Below are positions 1 to 7,821 of a stretch of DNA of 64,000 bases, piece after piece. The stretch covers positions 58,612-122,611 of the forward strand of contig JAVBLN010000013.1 of NCBI GenBank assembly GCA_031553495.1. Reading direction: 5' to 3'. Under the pieces are notes generated by a model, which saw nothing but the letters and a program-made list of their open reading frames with translations, was not told the DNA's origin and made no database searches. The number at the start of each line of letters is the position of its first letter. Position 1 is the stretch's first letter. A program made the position numbers and the translations under genes. Source of the DNA: Pinibacter sp031553495 (lineage in GTDB: Bacteria > Bacteroidota > Bacteroidia > Chitinophagales > Chitinophagaceae).

Positions 1-80
1 GCCGTGAAATTATTGCTGTTTTACATAAATGATTAAAAACAACAGGATTGATATTTAATCAAATTTAAAAGTTCTAACGC

Positions 81-899
81 TTATTGAACTTTATAATTTT
101 TAGGAATGTTAAATGGATAGCTTAAATTTTCGTTAAAGCTATATTGTTTAAAGTCCATATGCACATCAATTTTTGATTTTTCAACTACCGATATTTCCCT
201 GTATTTTGGGAAATATTTGCCGCCGCTTTTTTCGTAATTGCTATAGCTAATATTGCATGTGCGGTTATGCGCTTCATCATTATCATCCATTTTGCTGTTG
301 GTAACTACATTTTGGCTGGTGTTAATAGTGAGCAGATTTTTGAATAACGATCCTGAAATCAGCATCATAATGTTATCAGTATTTTTCTTGTAGGAAACCA
401 CATTTGAATCCACAAAAATTGGATTGCCCACAAGCAGATCCTGCATAGTGGAAAATGTTACCGGTAGTTGGGCCAACTCTTGCAGGTAACTAATCGACCG
501 CAGTATGGTTATCTTATCTTTTTTATTGAGCACCTTCACACTATCCGGTGTAATCATTACTCTAAACGCTTCATAGCTAAACATGGTAGCATTTACAGAG
601 AGCCATATGGCACTATCTTTTTGTATACGTATAAAAACAGAAAGCTCCGGTTGTCTTCCATCCGCATTCCACACATCCACTTTCACTTTTGCAGAAAATG
701 TATTAAAATCAATGCGATTGGCATTAAGTTCATTCAGGGTTTTTTTGATCATTTCTAAAGAATCGTTGTGCAGATCTTTAGTTACAACCAATTGTGCGGT
801 ATCTTTTTTCTCTATTACTGTTTTTATTTTGCGCGTCGAGCGGCAACTTGCCATTACACACACACAGCTTATCAGTAATAGAGGTGCAAATAATTTCAT
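81..899 (-). CDS. DUF4292-type lipoprotein
   Basis: Predicted lipoprotein of about 272 residues. The reading frame is open upstream to 992, but that extension would overlap the end of dut. The ATG at 897-899 opens a classic signal peptide (MKLFAPLLLISCVCVMASC) with a lipobox ending in Cys, so I start there. The rest resembles the DUF4292 family of Bacteroidota envelope proteins, which have a LolA/LolB-like fold, with many short beta-strand segments and no catalytic motif. It lies 70 bp downstream of dut on the same strand and is probably cotranscribed. The function is unknown. An outer-membrane or lipid-carrier role is only suggested by the fold family. Family call from memory of conserved phrases, moderately sure. 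Confidence 0.72.
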   Translation of the reverse strand: MKLFAPLLLISCVCVMASCRSTRKIKTVIEKKDTAQLVVTKDLHNDSLEMIKKTLNELNANRIDFNTFSAKVKVDVWNADGRQPELSVFIRIQKDSAIWLSVNATMFSYEAFRVMITPDSVKVLNKKDKITILRSISYLQELAQLPVTFSTMQDLLVGNPIFVDSNVVSYKKNTDNIMMLISGSLFKNLLTINTSQNVVTNSKMDDNDEAHNRTCNISYSNYEKSGGKYFPKYREISVVEKSKIDVHMDFKQYSFNENLSYPFNIPKNYKVQ

Positions 900-969
900 C
901 AGATTTTTTTTAAATTGAATGTTTTCATAAAGTAAGGCATTCAAAAAGCAGTTGTTCAAAAAACTCGTT

Positions 970-1410
970 TTATACTTTACCGGTATGACCAAAACCGCCG
1001 TCGCTTCTTATTGTTTCGGATAGCGAATCCACTTCTTGCCAAGCTGCCAGCGTTACTTGTTGGATAACCATTTGAGCAATTCTGTCTCCGTGCTGAATTG
1101 TTTGAGTCTCGTTGGAAAGATTTATGAGAATTACTTTTATTTCTCCCCGGTAATCCGCATCAACGGTGCCGGGTGTATTAAGGCAGGTAATTCCCTGCTT
1201 AATGGCTAATCCGCTTCTGGGCCTTATTTGCGCCTCGTATCCGGCCGGCAATTCAATAAACAAACCGGTGGGTATTAAGGTTCGTTCCAGCGGTTGCAGC
1301 ACTACCGGTTTTTCAAGATTTGCTCTTATATCCATTCCCGAAGAGCCAGTGGTAGCATAATGCGGCAATGGGTTAGAGGATTGATTGATTATTTTTACCT
1401 GTATCGACAT
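970..1410 (-). CDS. dut: dUTP diphosphatase
   Basis: Hydrolyses dUTP to dUMP and pyrophosphate, keeping uracil out of DNA and supplying dTMP synthesis. The 146-residue length is typical for the trimeric family. All five motifs are present in order: SSGMDIRA (1), RPRSGLAIKQG (2), GTVDADYRGEIKV with the catalytic Asp (3), GDRIAQMVI (4) and the C-terminal RSDGGFGHTG lid (5). The ATG at 1410 is well placed directly before the first beta strand. It is the first gene of a small minus-strand group with the DUF4292 lipoprotein. Upstream lies a repeat-rich 500-bp gap. Confidence 0.96.
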   Translation of the reverse strand: MSIQVKIINQSSNPLPHYATTGSSGMDIRANLEKPVVLQPLERTLIPTGLFIELPAGYEAQIRPRSGLAIKQGITCLNTPGTVDADYRGEIKVILINLSNETQTIQHGDRIAQMVIQQVTLAAWQEVDSLSETIRSDGGFGHTGKV

Positions 1411-1423
1411 GGGTGCAAAAGTA

Positions 1424-1460
1424 AATAATTGAGTAATTGAATTATTGAATAATTGAGTAG
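1424..1460. repeat. Degenerate short-period tandem repeat upstream of dut
   Basis: Units of the type AATTGA(G/A)TA follow one another about every 8-9 bases and end 14 bases from the dut start codon. The same kind of array recurs before murF (6336-6368). It is low-complexity sequence rather than a gene. Confidence 0.6.
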
Positions 1461-1518
1461 GATCACTTACAAATACACGATTATTTCAAAGTTTTGCTGT
1501 TGTTGTTTTTAGGCGATG

Positions 1519-1589
1519 AATAGCGTTACAACCGTACAAGTGAGTGACACAACCGAAGCCTGATCAGGGTTCTGCCGCTGGTTTCATAA
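1519..1589 (-). repeat. Intergenic hairpin repeat, copy 1 (middle variant B)
   Basis: Read on the minus strand: AACC(A/G)GC, then a GAACC/GGCTTC-type hairpin around CTGATCA, then the core GGTTGTGTCACTCACTTGTAC minus its first base, then GGTTGTAACGCTATT. One arm position is mismatched. It lies tail-to-tail with copy 2. Confidence 0.8.
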
Positions 1590-1705
1590 TAAAAAAGTCA
1601 AAAGCCAGAGGGCCGAAATCTGAATACAGAAAATTTTTTGGGCCAGCCTCCTATTATTTATTAGTTTATTACTTACGTTTTATCATGCGGTTTTCTGACA
1701 TCTGA

Positions 1706-1856
1706 TTTTTTTGGAACCGGCTGTAGTGCTACTATTGAGCATCGTTGTGTCACTCACTTGTACAGCAGGAATGCTATTGGGCGGCCTCATCCCTGGCCCT
1801 TCCCCAAAGGAGAAGGGAGCCTGACGCACAAAGCGGATATTCGTGGTCACAATAAT
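1706..1856 (+). repeat. Intergenic hairpin repeat, copy 2, with palindromic GC-rich tail
   Basis: The T-run and GGAACCGGC lead into a TGCT/AGCA hairpin and an intact core ending at about 1763, then the GGAATGCTATT end at 1778. A tail module follows. It contains an inverted repeat at 1797-1817 (CCCTTCCCC, loop AAA, GGAGAAGGG; one mismatch) and the phrase CACAAAGCGGATATTCG. The same tail follows copies 3 and 7. Confidence 0.82.
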
Positions 1857-1916
1857 TTTTTAAGCAACGTTAAAAAACCGTGCTCGAAATGACGGATTAG
1901 ATTGCTTATTATACAA

Positions 1917-2390
1917 TCATTTGCTCAGCAGCACTGTTGCATATGCCACCAAGCCTTCTTCGCGACCCACAAAACCCATTGTTTCTGTTGTGGTGGCTTT
2001 AATGGAAATATCGTCTTCGCTAATATTGAGGATGGCTGCAATGGTTTTGCGCATTTCGCCGGAGTACTTTTTTATTTTAGGCGCTTCCAGGCAAAGACTG
2101 CTGTCTATATTTACTACTGAATAACCTTTGGCAGCTATAAGTTCGCTGGTTTTCTTAAGTAAAATTTTACTGTCAATGTTTTTATAAGTATCATCGGTAT
2201 TTGGAAAATGTATGCCAATATCGCCGAGGCACAATGCGCCCAACATCGCGTCGCAAATGGCGTGCAGCAATACATCCGCATCGCTATGGCCAAGCGCTCC
2301 TTTGGTATGTGGAATGTTAACGCCGCCAATCCACAACTCCCTGCCTTCTGCCAATTGGTGAAAATCTATTCCGAATCCTATTCTGTACAT
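1917..2390 (-). CDS. ispF: 2-C-methyl-D-erythritol 2,4-cyclodiphosphate synthase
   Basis: Fifth step of the non-mevalonate (MEP) isoprenoid pathway: it cyclises CDP-methylerythritol 2-phosphate to MEcPP with loss of CMP. The 157-residue length fits the small trimeric family. The N-terminal RIGFGIDFHQL carries the metal-ligand Asp and His. GHSDADVLLHAICDA supplies the third ligand His and the substrate loop. The C-terminal KATTTETMGFVGREEG is the CDP-binding signature. The gene stands alone on the minus strand, with repeat-rich DNA on its 3' side and a small inverted repeat near its start. Confidence 0.96.
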   Translation of the reverse strand: MYRIGFGIDFHQLAEGRELWIGGVNIPHTKGALGHSDADVLLHAICDAMLGALCLGDIGIHFPNTDDTYKNIDSKILLKKTSELIAAKGYSVVNIDSSLCLEAPKIKKYSGEMRKTIAAILNISEDDISIKATTTETMGFVGREEGLVAYATVLLSK

Positions 2391-2393
2391 ATT

Positions 2394-2460
2394 GGTTGAA
2401 AATTGAAAGTTGAAAGTTGAAAATGACTTTAGTAGTCAAATTTCAGCTTTCAACTTCCAA
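2394..2460. repeat. GTTGAAA tandem units with an inverted partner
   Basis: TTGAAAATTGAAAGTTGAAAGTTGAAAAT (2394-2424) is built of 7-8-base units. About 15 bases later its near-complement ATTTCAGCTTTCAACTTC follows (2440-2457), so the transcript could fold into a long A/U-rich hairpin. It begins four bases upstream of the ispF start codon. Confidence 0.55.
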
Positions 2461-2548
2461 CAGATTTATGAGAGTTCTTAAAATATATTTTTCCGCGAGA
2501 TAATAAAGCTTCTAAAAAAGTAAAAGCATATCTCTTTTTATGTCATTA

Positions 2549-3685
2549 TTATTCCGAATAACCACTACCGTTAGTTGCAGGATCCAGGTCGAAAGTAAGA
2601 CCGAAACGCAAAGTATTGGATAACGGATTCTGATTTACACCGCTTCCTGTGGGTATTATATATGAAAAATTAATTCCCAGGAAATTGTACTTCAAGCCTG
2701 CACCAAGTGTAAAATATCTTCTGTCTCCGGCTTGTTTACTTTCATAAAAATATCCCGCTCTTGCTGCAAACTGGTTCATATACCAATATTCCATTCCTAC
2801 TGATACATTTGCCGCGCCTGGGAAATCTTTAAATGAGTCGAACCAGCCGTTAATGGAAGATTCGGTTTTATAATCTTCTCTTCCGGCGCTATCCAGCGGA
2901 AACGAAGGAACCAGTAGTTTATTCACATCCAGCGCGAATGTCATTTTGTTGCTTTCGTCAAATACTTTTGTATAAGCACCGCCAAGACCTAAGTTGGCAG
3001 GAATAAAATCTTTTTTATTGGCATCACTGGTATAACTGACCTTGCCTCCAAGGTTTGTGAGTGTGGCGCCTGCCGAAAAGCCTTGTCCTTCTTCATTTTG
3101 GCCATTATAATAAAATGAAAGATCGGCGGCAACCGTTTGTCCGGCTTTATAATTTACATTATTAAGAGCGGCACCATTTGCCAGCCTCGAATTGATATAA
3201 CGGAGGGTTAATCCCAGTCCTATTTGCTCAGAAAGTTTGCGAGAATAGCCTGCTTCAATTGCAAACTCACGAGGTCTGTAAGAATTCAGATCATTTCCGT
3301 TTTCATCCACAAATTGAATATTTCCCAGGTTAAAATACCTTAAAGATGCTGATATGGCTTGGTTTTCATCCAACTTGTGGTAGCCTGTAAGAGTAGCCAG
3401 GTACACATCATTGAGTCCCAGTTTTTTCAACCACGGAGTATAGTTTACAGAAATTCCGGTTTTACTTTCATTAAATGGAATTTTGGCCAGGTTCCAAAAT
3501 GCCGCGTTTGTTTCAGGTAAAGTGGCAATTCCTGTTTCTCCCATTCCACCAGATCTCGCATCAGGTGAAATACGTAAAAACGGAACGGCTGTAGTTGTTA
3601 CATTGATCGGTTCCGATTGCGCAAATAAATAATCCCCACTAAAGATTGATACAACTGTAACAAATAATTTCAATGTTCTTTTCAT
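2549..3685 (-). CDS. porV: Type IX secretion outer-membrane shuttle protein PorV (LptO)
   Basis: PorV is a FadL-like outer-membrane beta-barrel. It carries type IX secretion cargo from the translocon to the PorU sortase on the cell surface. The 378-residue product has a signal peptide ending near FAQ and then the family hallmark in the mature N-terminus (AVPFLRISPDARSGGMGETG). ANAAFWN-like and PREFAIEAGYSRKL segments follow, and then alternating amphipathic strands to a C-terminal LRFGLTFDLDP. It is divergent from gldJ across a 437-bp gap. In other Bacteroidota porU usually sits in this neighbourhood, but it does not here. Confidence 0.9.
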   Translation of the reverse strand: MKRTLKLFVTVVSIFSGDYLFAQSEPINVTTTAVPFLRISPDARSGGMGETGIATLPETNAAFWNLAKIPFNESKTGISVNYTPWLKKLGLNDVYLATLTGYHKLDENQAISASLRYFNLGNIQFVDENGNDLNSYRPREFAIEAGYSRKLSEQIGLGLTLRYINSRLANGAALNNVNYKAGQTVAADLSFYYNGQNEEGQGFSAGATLTNLGGKVSYTSDANKKDFIPANLGLGGAYTKVFDESNKMTFALDVNKLLVPSFPLDSAGREDYKTESSINGWFDSFKDFPGAANVSVGMEYWYMNQFAARAGYFYESKQAGDRRYFTLGAGLKYNFLGINFSYIIPTGSGVNQNPLSNTLRFGLTFDLDPATNGSGYSE

Positions 3686-4122
3686 TGATAGATTTATTTT
3701 CCTTGAATGTAAATTCTGATACGATGCTATCTTTTTTTAAAAATCACCGTCTCAGTAGTATTAAAGTAAAGTTTATTTCATTGACCAGTTTTAGTGGAAG
3801 TTGATTTGAGGGCTAAAATAATAGTTATTATTCTAAAAACTACTTACTTATATAAGTAATTTGGAAAACATTATTACTTAGCTTAATGTTTTATGAAAAA
3901 CGACGCCTCAAATTATAATCAAAACGGCTAATTGCTGGAATTAGTTGCATGTGATTGACAAATAAGTATATAAAGTCGGCTCATTTTCTGAAAAAGATAA
4001 AAATGAAATAAAATTTAGTTTCTGAAAGTATTTATATTCGCAGTTCGGCAACTATGTGTGCAGTTAAACAATATTTTCCATATCAATTGCGTTATTAAAA
4101 AGTTTATAAAAAACCGGCATCA
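3686..4122. other. Divergent intergenic region between porV and gldJ
   Basis: 437 bp, strongly AT-rich, with no open frame of note and no copy of the hairpin repeat. It must hold the promoters of both genes. On the plus strand TATATTCG at 4033-4040 differs by one base from the Bacteroidota -7 box TAnnTTTG and would give a leader of roughly 75 bases for gldJ. I see no convincing box for porV. Confidence 0.4.
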
Positions 4123-5691
4123 ATGGCATATAAAATGAACTGGAAAAATTTTGTGGTACTCCTAACCTGTGCTGCAGTATTGGGTTCTTGTAAAGATGGC
4201 AAACTGTTTGGCAAAAAGAAAACCCAGTCTGATGTAACAGGATGGAACTATAATGATAAAAACCAGGGCGGCTACCAGGTAGCTTTAGAAAAAGAGCAGC
4301 CTACCGGCCCCGGGCTTGTATTTGTGCAAGGCGGTACTTTTACTATGGGTATTACCCAGGAAGATGTGATGAGCGATTGGAATAACATAAACCGGCGCGT
4401 TACTGTAAACTCTTTTTATATAGACAGAACGGAAGTAGCCAATGTACACTACCGTGAATACTTGTATTGGATTAATACTGTGTTCGACGGTGATGAATAC
4501 CAGGCAGTTAGAAATGCCGCGCTGCCCGATACACTGGTTTGGAGAAGCGAACTGGCTTATAATGAGCCAATGGTTGAATATTACCTGCGCCACCCCGCCT
4601 ATAATAACTACCCCGTGGTAGGGGTAAGCTGGAAACAGGCAAGTGACTTTTGTCTTTGGAGAAGTGATCGTGTAAATGAGCTGGCTTTGATCAAAAAAGG
4701 ATTGGTTAATGACAAGTCAATCAGGAACATAAGCGGTCTTGGAGAAGAAAATTTCAACACTAAATCATATTTGCTGGGCGAATACCAGGCTACACCCGGA
4801 AAAGCGGCACGCTCCAAAAGCAACACGCTTAAAAATCCCAATGGAACTCCCCGCACAAACGTAACTTTTGAAGATGGTATTTTATTGCCAAATTACCGCC
4901 TCCCAACAGAAGCTGAATGGGAATATGCCGCATTAGGTTATGTGAACCAAAACCCAATGCCTAGCCGTACCGACAAAAAGCGCGGTGAAGAATTGGTTAC
5001 AAATAAACAAGTTTATTCCTGGAGCGAAAACGTAAATGGTCTTCGTGACTCCCGCAGGGGAAGCTGGCAAGGTGCCTTCCTGGCCAACTTCAAAAGAGGT
5101 GCCGGTGATAATATGGGTGTTGCCGGTGGCCTTAACGATAACGCTGTATATCCTGCACCGGTTGATAAATTCTATCCTAATGGTTTCGGTGTTTATAATA
5201 TGTCGGGAAATGTGAGCGAATGGGTACAGGATGTTTACCGTCCATTGTCTTCTACTGATGTGGATGATGTTTCTCCTTTCCGTGGAAATAAATTTCAGAC
5301 AATTGATATGAGTACAGGAAAGCCGGAAAGAGACAGCCTGGGAAGAATCAAATACCGCTATGTAACTGATGATGAAGTTCAAAATCGTCGTAACTATCAA
5401 AAAGGAGATGTAATCAATTACCTGGATGGCGACTCGTTACTTGCCGGTGTATCTTACGGATATGGTGTAACAACTCTAATCAGCGATCACTCCAGAGTAA
5501 TTAAAGGCGGTAGCTGGAACGACAGGGCCTACTGGTTAAGCCCCGGTACACGCCGCTTTATGGAAGAAGATCAAAGCAGTAGCACAGTTGGTTTCCGTTG
5601 CGCCATGGACCGTGTGGGAAGCGCAGCAGGAAATGGCAGAAAAGCCGGAGTGGAATATAAATACAGAAAGCAAAATAATAGAAAGAAATAA
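4123..5691 (+). CDS. gldJ: Gliding motility lipoprotein GldJ (formylglycine-generating-enzyme fold)
   Basis: Outer-membrane lipoprotein of the gliding/type IX secretion machinery, 522 residues. The lipobox LGSC gives a lipidated Cys23. An in-frame ATG at 4135 is an alternative start. The body is an FGE/sulfatase-modifying-factor domain: PGLVFVQGGTFTMG near residue 62, IDRTEVANVHYREYLYW, HPAYNNYPVVGVSW, YRLPTEAEWEYAA, MSGNVSEWVQD, and the terminal VIKGGSWNDRAYWLSPGTRR and VGFRCAM. The phrases PGLVFVxGGTFTMG...DVMxDWNN and ALPDTLVWR fit GldJ rather than GldK. The murF gene downstream is the usual GldJ neighbour. A strong terminator follows. Confidence 0.88.
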   Translation: MAYKMNWKNFVVLLTCAAVLGSCKDGKLFGKKKTQSDVTGWNYNDKNQGGYQVALEKEQPTGPGLVFVQGGTFTMGITQEDVMSDWNNINRRVTVNSFYIDRTEVANVHYREYLYWINTVFDGDEYQAVRNAALPDTLVWRSELAYNEPMVEYYLRHPAYNNYPVVGVSWKQASDFCLWRSDRVNELALIKKGLVNDKSIRNISGLGEENFNTKSYLLGEYQATPGKAARSKSNTLKNPNGTPRTNVTFEDGILLPNYRLPTEAEWEYAALGYVNQNPMPSRTDKKRGEELVTNKQVYSWSENVNGLRDSRRGSWQGAFLANFKRGAGDNMGVAGGLNDNAVYPAPVDKFYPNGFGVYNMSGNVSEWVQDVYRPLSSTDVDDVSPFRGNKFQTIDMSTGKPERDSLGRIKYRYVTDDEVQNRRNYQKGDVINYLDGDSLLAGVSYGYGVTTLISDHSRVIKGGSWNDRAYWLSPGTRRFMEEDQSSSTVGFRCAMDRVGSAAGNGRKAGVEYKYRKQNNRKK

Positions 5692-5712
5692 ATTGTTTTG
5701 AATACAACATTT

Positions 5713-5746
5713 AAAGCTGCCTCATATATTTTGAGGCAGCTTTTTT
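5713..5746 (+). terminator. Rho-independent terminator after gldJ
   Basis: A perfect 12-bp stem (AAAGCTGCCTCA / TGAGGCAGCTTT) with a 7-base AT loop is followed by TTT. It begins 21 bases past the gldJ stop. Confidence 0.9.
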
Positions 5747-5826
5747 AATTTCCTCAACACAGCTGAGGCTTGTAACAACAAAAATGATTGTTGCTGCTGT
5801 TGTATTAAATCTCCAAGTTTCAGAAG

Positions 5827-5985
5827 TTTTTTTGTGGGGACCGGCGGTAGTGCTACTATTAAGCACCGTTGTGTCACTCACTTGTACGGTAGGAATGCTA
5901 TGGAGCTGCCTCATCCCCGGCCCTTCTCCAAAGGAGAAGGGAGTTCCGCACACAAAGCGGATATTCGAGATCACAATAATTCTTT
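5827..5985 (+). repeat. Intergenic hairpin repeat, copy 3, with palindromic GC-rich tail
   Basis: The core ends at 5887 and the unit at about 5901. Its hairpin arms are GTGCT/AGCAC, a perfect fifth pair where other copies have a G-T wobble. The tail carries a perfect 9-bp palindrome (CCCTTCTCC, AAA, GGAGAAGGG) at 5921-5941, then CACAAAGCGGATATTCG. It pairs head-to-head with copy 4. Confidence 0.85.
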
Positions 5986-6036
5986 TTAGCTTCCATCTAT
6001 AATCGCTTTCAGCGGCTCATGTATAAAGCACTTTCT

Positions 6037-6059
6037 CACGTCCTGAAAAAAGTAGACAG
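6037..6059. repeat. Short shared segment, possible insertion-sequence end
   Basis: A 23-base segment ending CCTGAAAAAAGTAGACAG recurs exactly, in inverse orientation, at 28109-28131. Both lie inside islands bounded by facing hairpin-repeat copies. The sequence resembles the ends of IS3-type elements from memory; no transposase gene accompanies it. Confidence 0.5.
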
Positions 6060-6174
6060 GTTTTAGGCCGACTGCTATTCGACATGTTAGCGCAGCGCAT
6101 GTCGAACAGCGCCACTGTCTTCTGATCTCTCTACTGCCAACTGCTTACTTATTACTCAAAACTCATAACTTGTT

Positions 6175-6251
6175 CAATAGCATTACTACCGTACGAGTGA
6201 GTGACACAACAGAAGCCTAATCAGGGCTCAATTGCCGGTTCCATAAATAAA
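6175..6251 (-). repeat. Intergenic hairpin repeat, copy 4 (middle variant B)
   Basis: On the minus strand GGAACCGGC precedes a GAGCC/GGCTT hairpin around CTGATTA, then the core with one change (ACTCGTAC), then GGTAGTAATGCTATT. Beyond it lies the tail module containing GTTATGAGTTTTGAGTAA (6149-6170), shared with copies 11 and 18. Confidence 0.82.
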
Positions 6252-6335
6252 AAACTCAGAATATATACACGCGAAATTTAGTAAAGCTTTTTCTATAAAT
6301 CCAACAAATTGAGACAGGCCCGCTTGCACCGACAT

Positions 6336-6368
6336 CAATAATTCAATAATTCAATGATTCAATTAATT
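6336..6368. repeat. Degenerate short-period tandem repeat upstream of murF
   Basis: AATAATTCAATAATTCAATGATTCAATT-type units of about nine bases end a few bases before the murF start. They are the complement of the array before dut. Confidence 0.55.
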
Positions 6369-6375
6369 ATTTTTG
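6368..6375 (+). promoter_or_regulatory. Candidate -7 box for murF
   Basis: TATTTTTG matches the Bacteroidota -7 consensus TAnnTTTG exactly, but it ends only four bases before the ATG. If it is used, the transcript would be leaderless or nearly so. No clear -33 TTTG is seen in this repeat-derived DNA, so chance is possible. Confidence 0.3.
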
Positions 6376-6379
6376 ACTC

Positions 6380-7648
6380 ATGAACATAGAACAGCTTTAT
6401 CAAATTTTTCTGCAACACCCAACAGTTACAACTGATACCAGAACAATAACACGTGGCGCTATTTTTTTCGCATTGAAAGGTGCAAGCTTTAATGGAAACT
6501 CGTTTGCTGCGCAGGCGCTTGATAACGGTGCTGCATATGCGGTAATTGATGATAAAGATTATTATATTGATGAGCGGACTATTTTGGTAGAAGATGTTTT
6601 AAGTACATTGCAGCAACTGGCAAAACACCATCGCCGGCAATTTTCCATACCGTTTATAGCCATAACCGGAAGCAATGGAAAGACCACTACAAAGGAACTG
6701 GTCGCCGGTGTTTTGGGAACCACTTATAAAACGTATACCACGCAGGGAAACCTGAATAACCATATTGGTATTCCGCTTACAATATTGCGTGTGGAAAAAG
6801 ATGCGGAAATGGCGGTAATAGAAATGGGCGCTAATCATCAAAAAGAAATTGAAGGTTATTGCACCTATACACTACCCACACACGGACTTATAACCAACAT
6901 CGGGAAAGCGCACCTGGAGGGCTTTGGCGGAATTGAAGGTGTAAGAAAGGGAAAGGGAGAATTGTTTGATTATCTGCGCAGTTATAAGGGAACAGCCTTT
7001 GTGATGTGGGATTATGATTACTTGCGGCAAATGAGTAGTGGTATAGCTCACATTTGCACCTATGGCAGCCGGGAGGCCGATATTTGCGGCAAAATATTAC
7101 AAAGCGAACCTTTCCTGTCGCTTTTTGCAAATGGCGTTGGAGAGGTTAAAACCCGCCTTGTAGGCGATTATAATTTTCCTAATGCAATGGCAGCGGTGGC
7201 TATAGGAACTTTTTTTAACGTACCTGCGCAGAATATTAAATCAGCAATTGAAAGATATACCCCGTCAAACAGTCGCTCGCAAATGCTTCAGCAGGGCTCC
7301 AACCACATAATATTAGATGCTTACAACGCCAATCCTGGCAGTATGAAAGCCGCAATAGAGAACTTCGCAAAACTGAATGCTAAAAATAAAGTGCTTTTGC
7401 TGGGTGCCATGGCTGAACTGGGTGAAGAAAGCCTGGCAGAGCATAGGGCAGTAGTTTCTTTAATAGAAAACTATCAATGGAATGCGGTAGTACTGGTAGG
7501 AGGAGATTTTCTAAAAGTCAAACACTCTTTTCTGCAATTAGAAAACTCAGTTGAAGCAGGGGAATGGCTTCGAAATCAGCAATTTGAGAATACTTATGTA
7601 CTTGTTAAAGGTTCCAGGAGTATGAAAATGGAAACTGTGCTTGGTTAG
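6380..7648 (+). CDS. murF: UDP-N-acetylmuramoyl-tripeptide--D-alanyl-D-alanine ligase
   Basis: Cytoplasmic Mur ligase that adds D-Ala-D-Ala to the UDP-MurNAc-tripeptide, the last soluble step of peptidoglycan precursor synthesis. The product is 422 residues. The N-terminal domain includes TDTRTITRGAIFFALKG. The ATP-binding P-loop is GSNGKTT at residues 97-103. The central domain has NLNNHIGIPLTIL, EMGANHQKEI and TNIGKAHLEGFGG. The C-terminal domain carries LDAYNANPGSMKAAIE and LLLGAMAELG. It is complete at both ends. It lies 688 bp after gldJ with two hairpin-repeat copies between, so any ancestral coupling with gldJ is interrupted. Confidence 0.96.
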   Translation: MNIEQLYQIFLQHPTVTTDTRTITRGAIFFALKGASFNGNSFAAQALDNGAAYAVIDDKDYYIDERTILVEDVLSTLQQLAKHHRRQFSIPFIAITGSNGKTTTKELVAGVLGTTYKTYTTQGNLNNHIGIPLTILRVEKDAEMAVIEMGANHQKEIEGYCTYTLPTHGLITNIGKAHLEGFGGIEGVRKGKGELFDYLRSYKGTAFVMWDYDYLRQMSSGIAHICTYGSREADICGKILQSEPFLSLFANGVGEVKTRLVGDYNFPNAMAAVAIGTFFNVPAQNIKSAIERYTPSNSRSQMLQQGSNHIILDAYNANPGSMKAAIENFAKLNAKNKVLLLGAMAELGEESLAEHRAVVSLIENYQWNAVVLVGGDFLKVKHSFLQLENSVEAGEWLRNQQFENTYVLVKGSRSMKMETVLG

Positions 7649-7781
7649 TTGAAAATTGAAAGTGCCGTAGCCGGTTTCCAAAAATATTTTCACAAATTGT
7701 AGTGCGATTTCCAAAACCGGAGACTGCAAAAATTCATTTTCTTCCCTTTCGGGTGTCGTCGCCTATATACTATTTATTCAA

Positions 7782-7789
7782 TACCTTTG
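7782..7789 (+). promoter_or_regulatory. -7 promoter box for ileS
   Basis: TACCTTTG is an exact TAnnTTTG match 32 bases upstream of the ATG at 7822. Its position inside the longer open frame that begins with GTG at 7702 argues for the ATG start. No clean TTTG at -33. Confidence 0.55.
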
Positions 7790-7821
7790 CAAACTATTTT
7801 TATTTACAGGTGAATTTAAGT

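Noticed and set aside
4123..5691. Calling this gene gldK
   Set aside because: GldK shares the FGE fold, but the phrases PGLVFVxGGTFTMG, DVMxDWNN and ALPDTLVWR, and the adjacent murF, point to GldJ. No gldL, gldM or gldN follows.
5784..6002. Open frames through the plus-oriented repeats that read as a hydrophobic peptide (VVLLLSIVVSLTCTV), also at 16397-16618 and 47459-47674
   Set aside because: The frame is open in TGCT/AGCA-type copies, but the AGCC/GGCT type has TGA in it. There is no shared start, and the downstream parts differ. The paired-arm changes explain conservation better than coding.
7702..7821. N-terminal extension of ileS from a GTG
   Set aside because: An exact -7 promoter box lies inside it, and the family N-terminus begins at the ATG at 7822.
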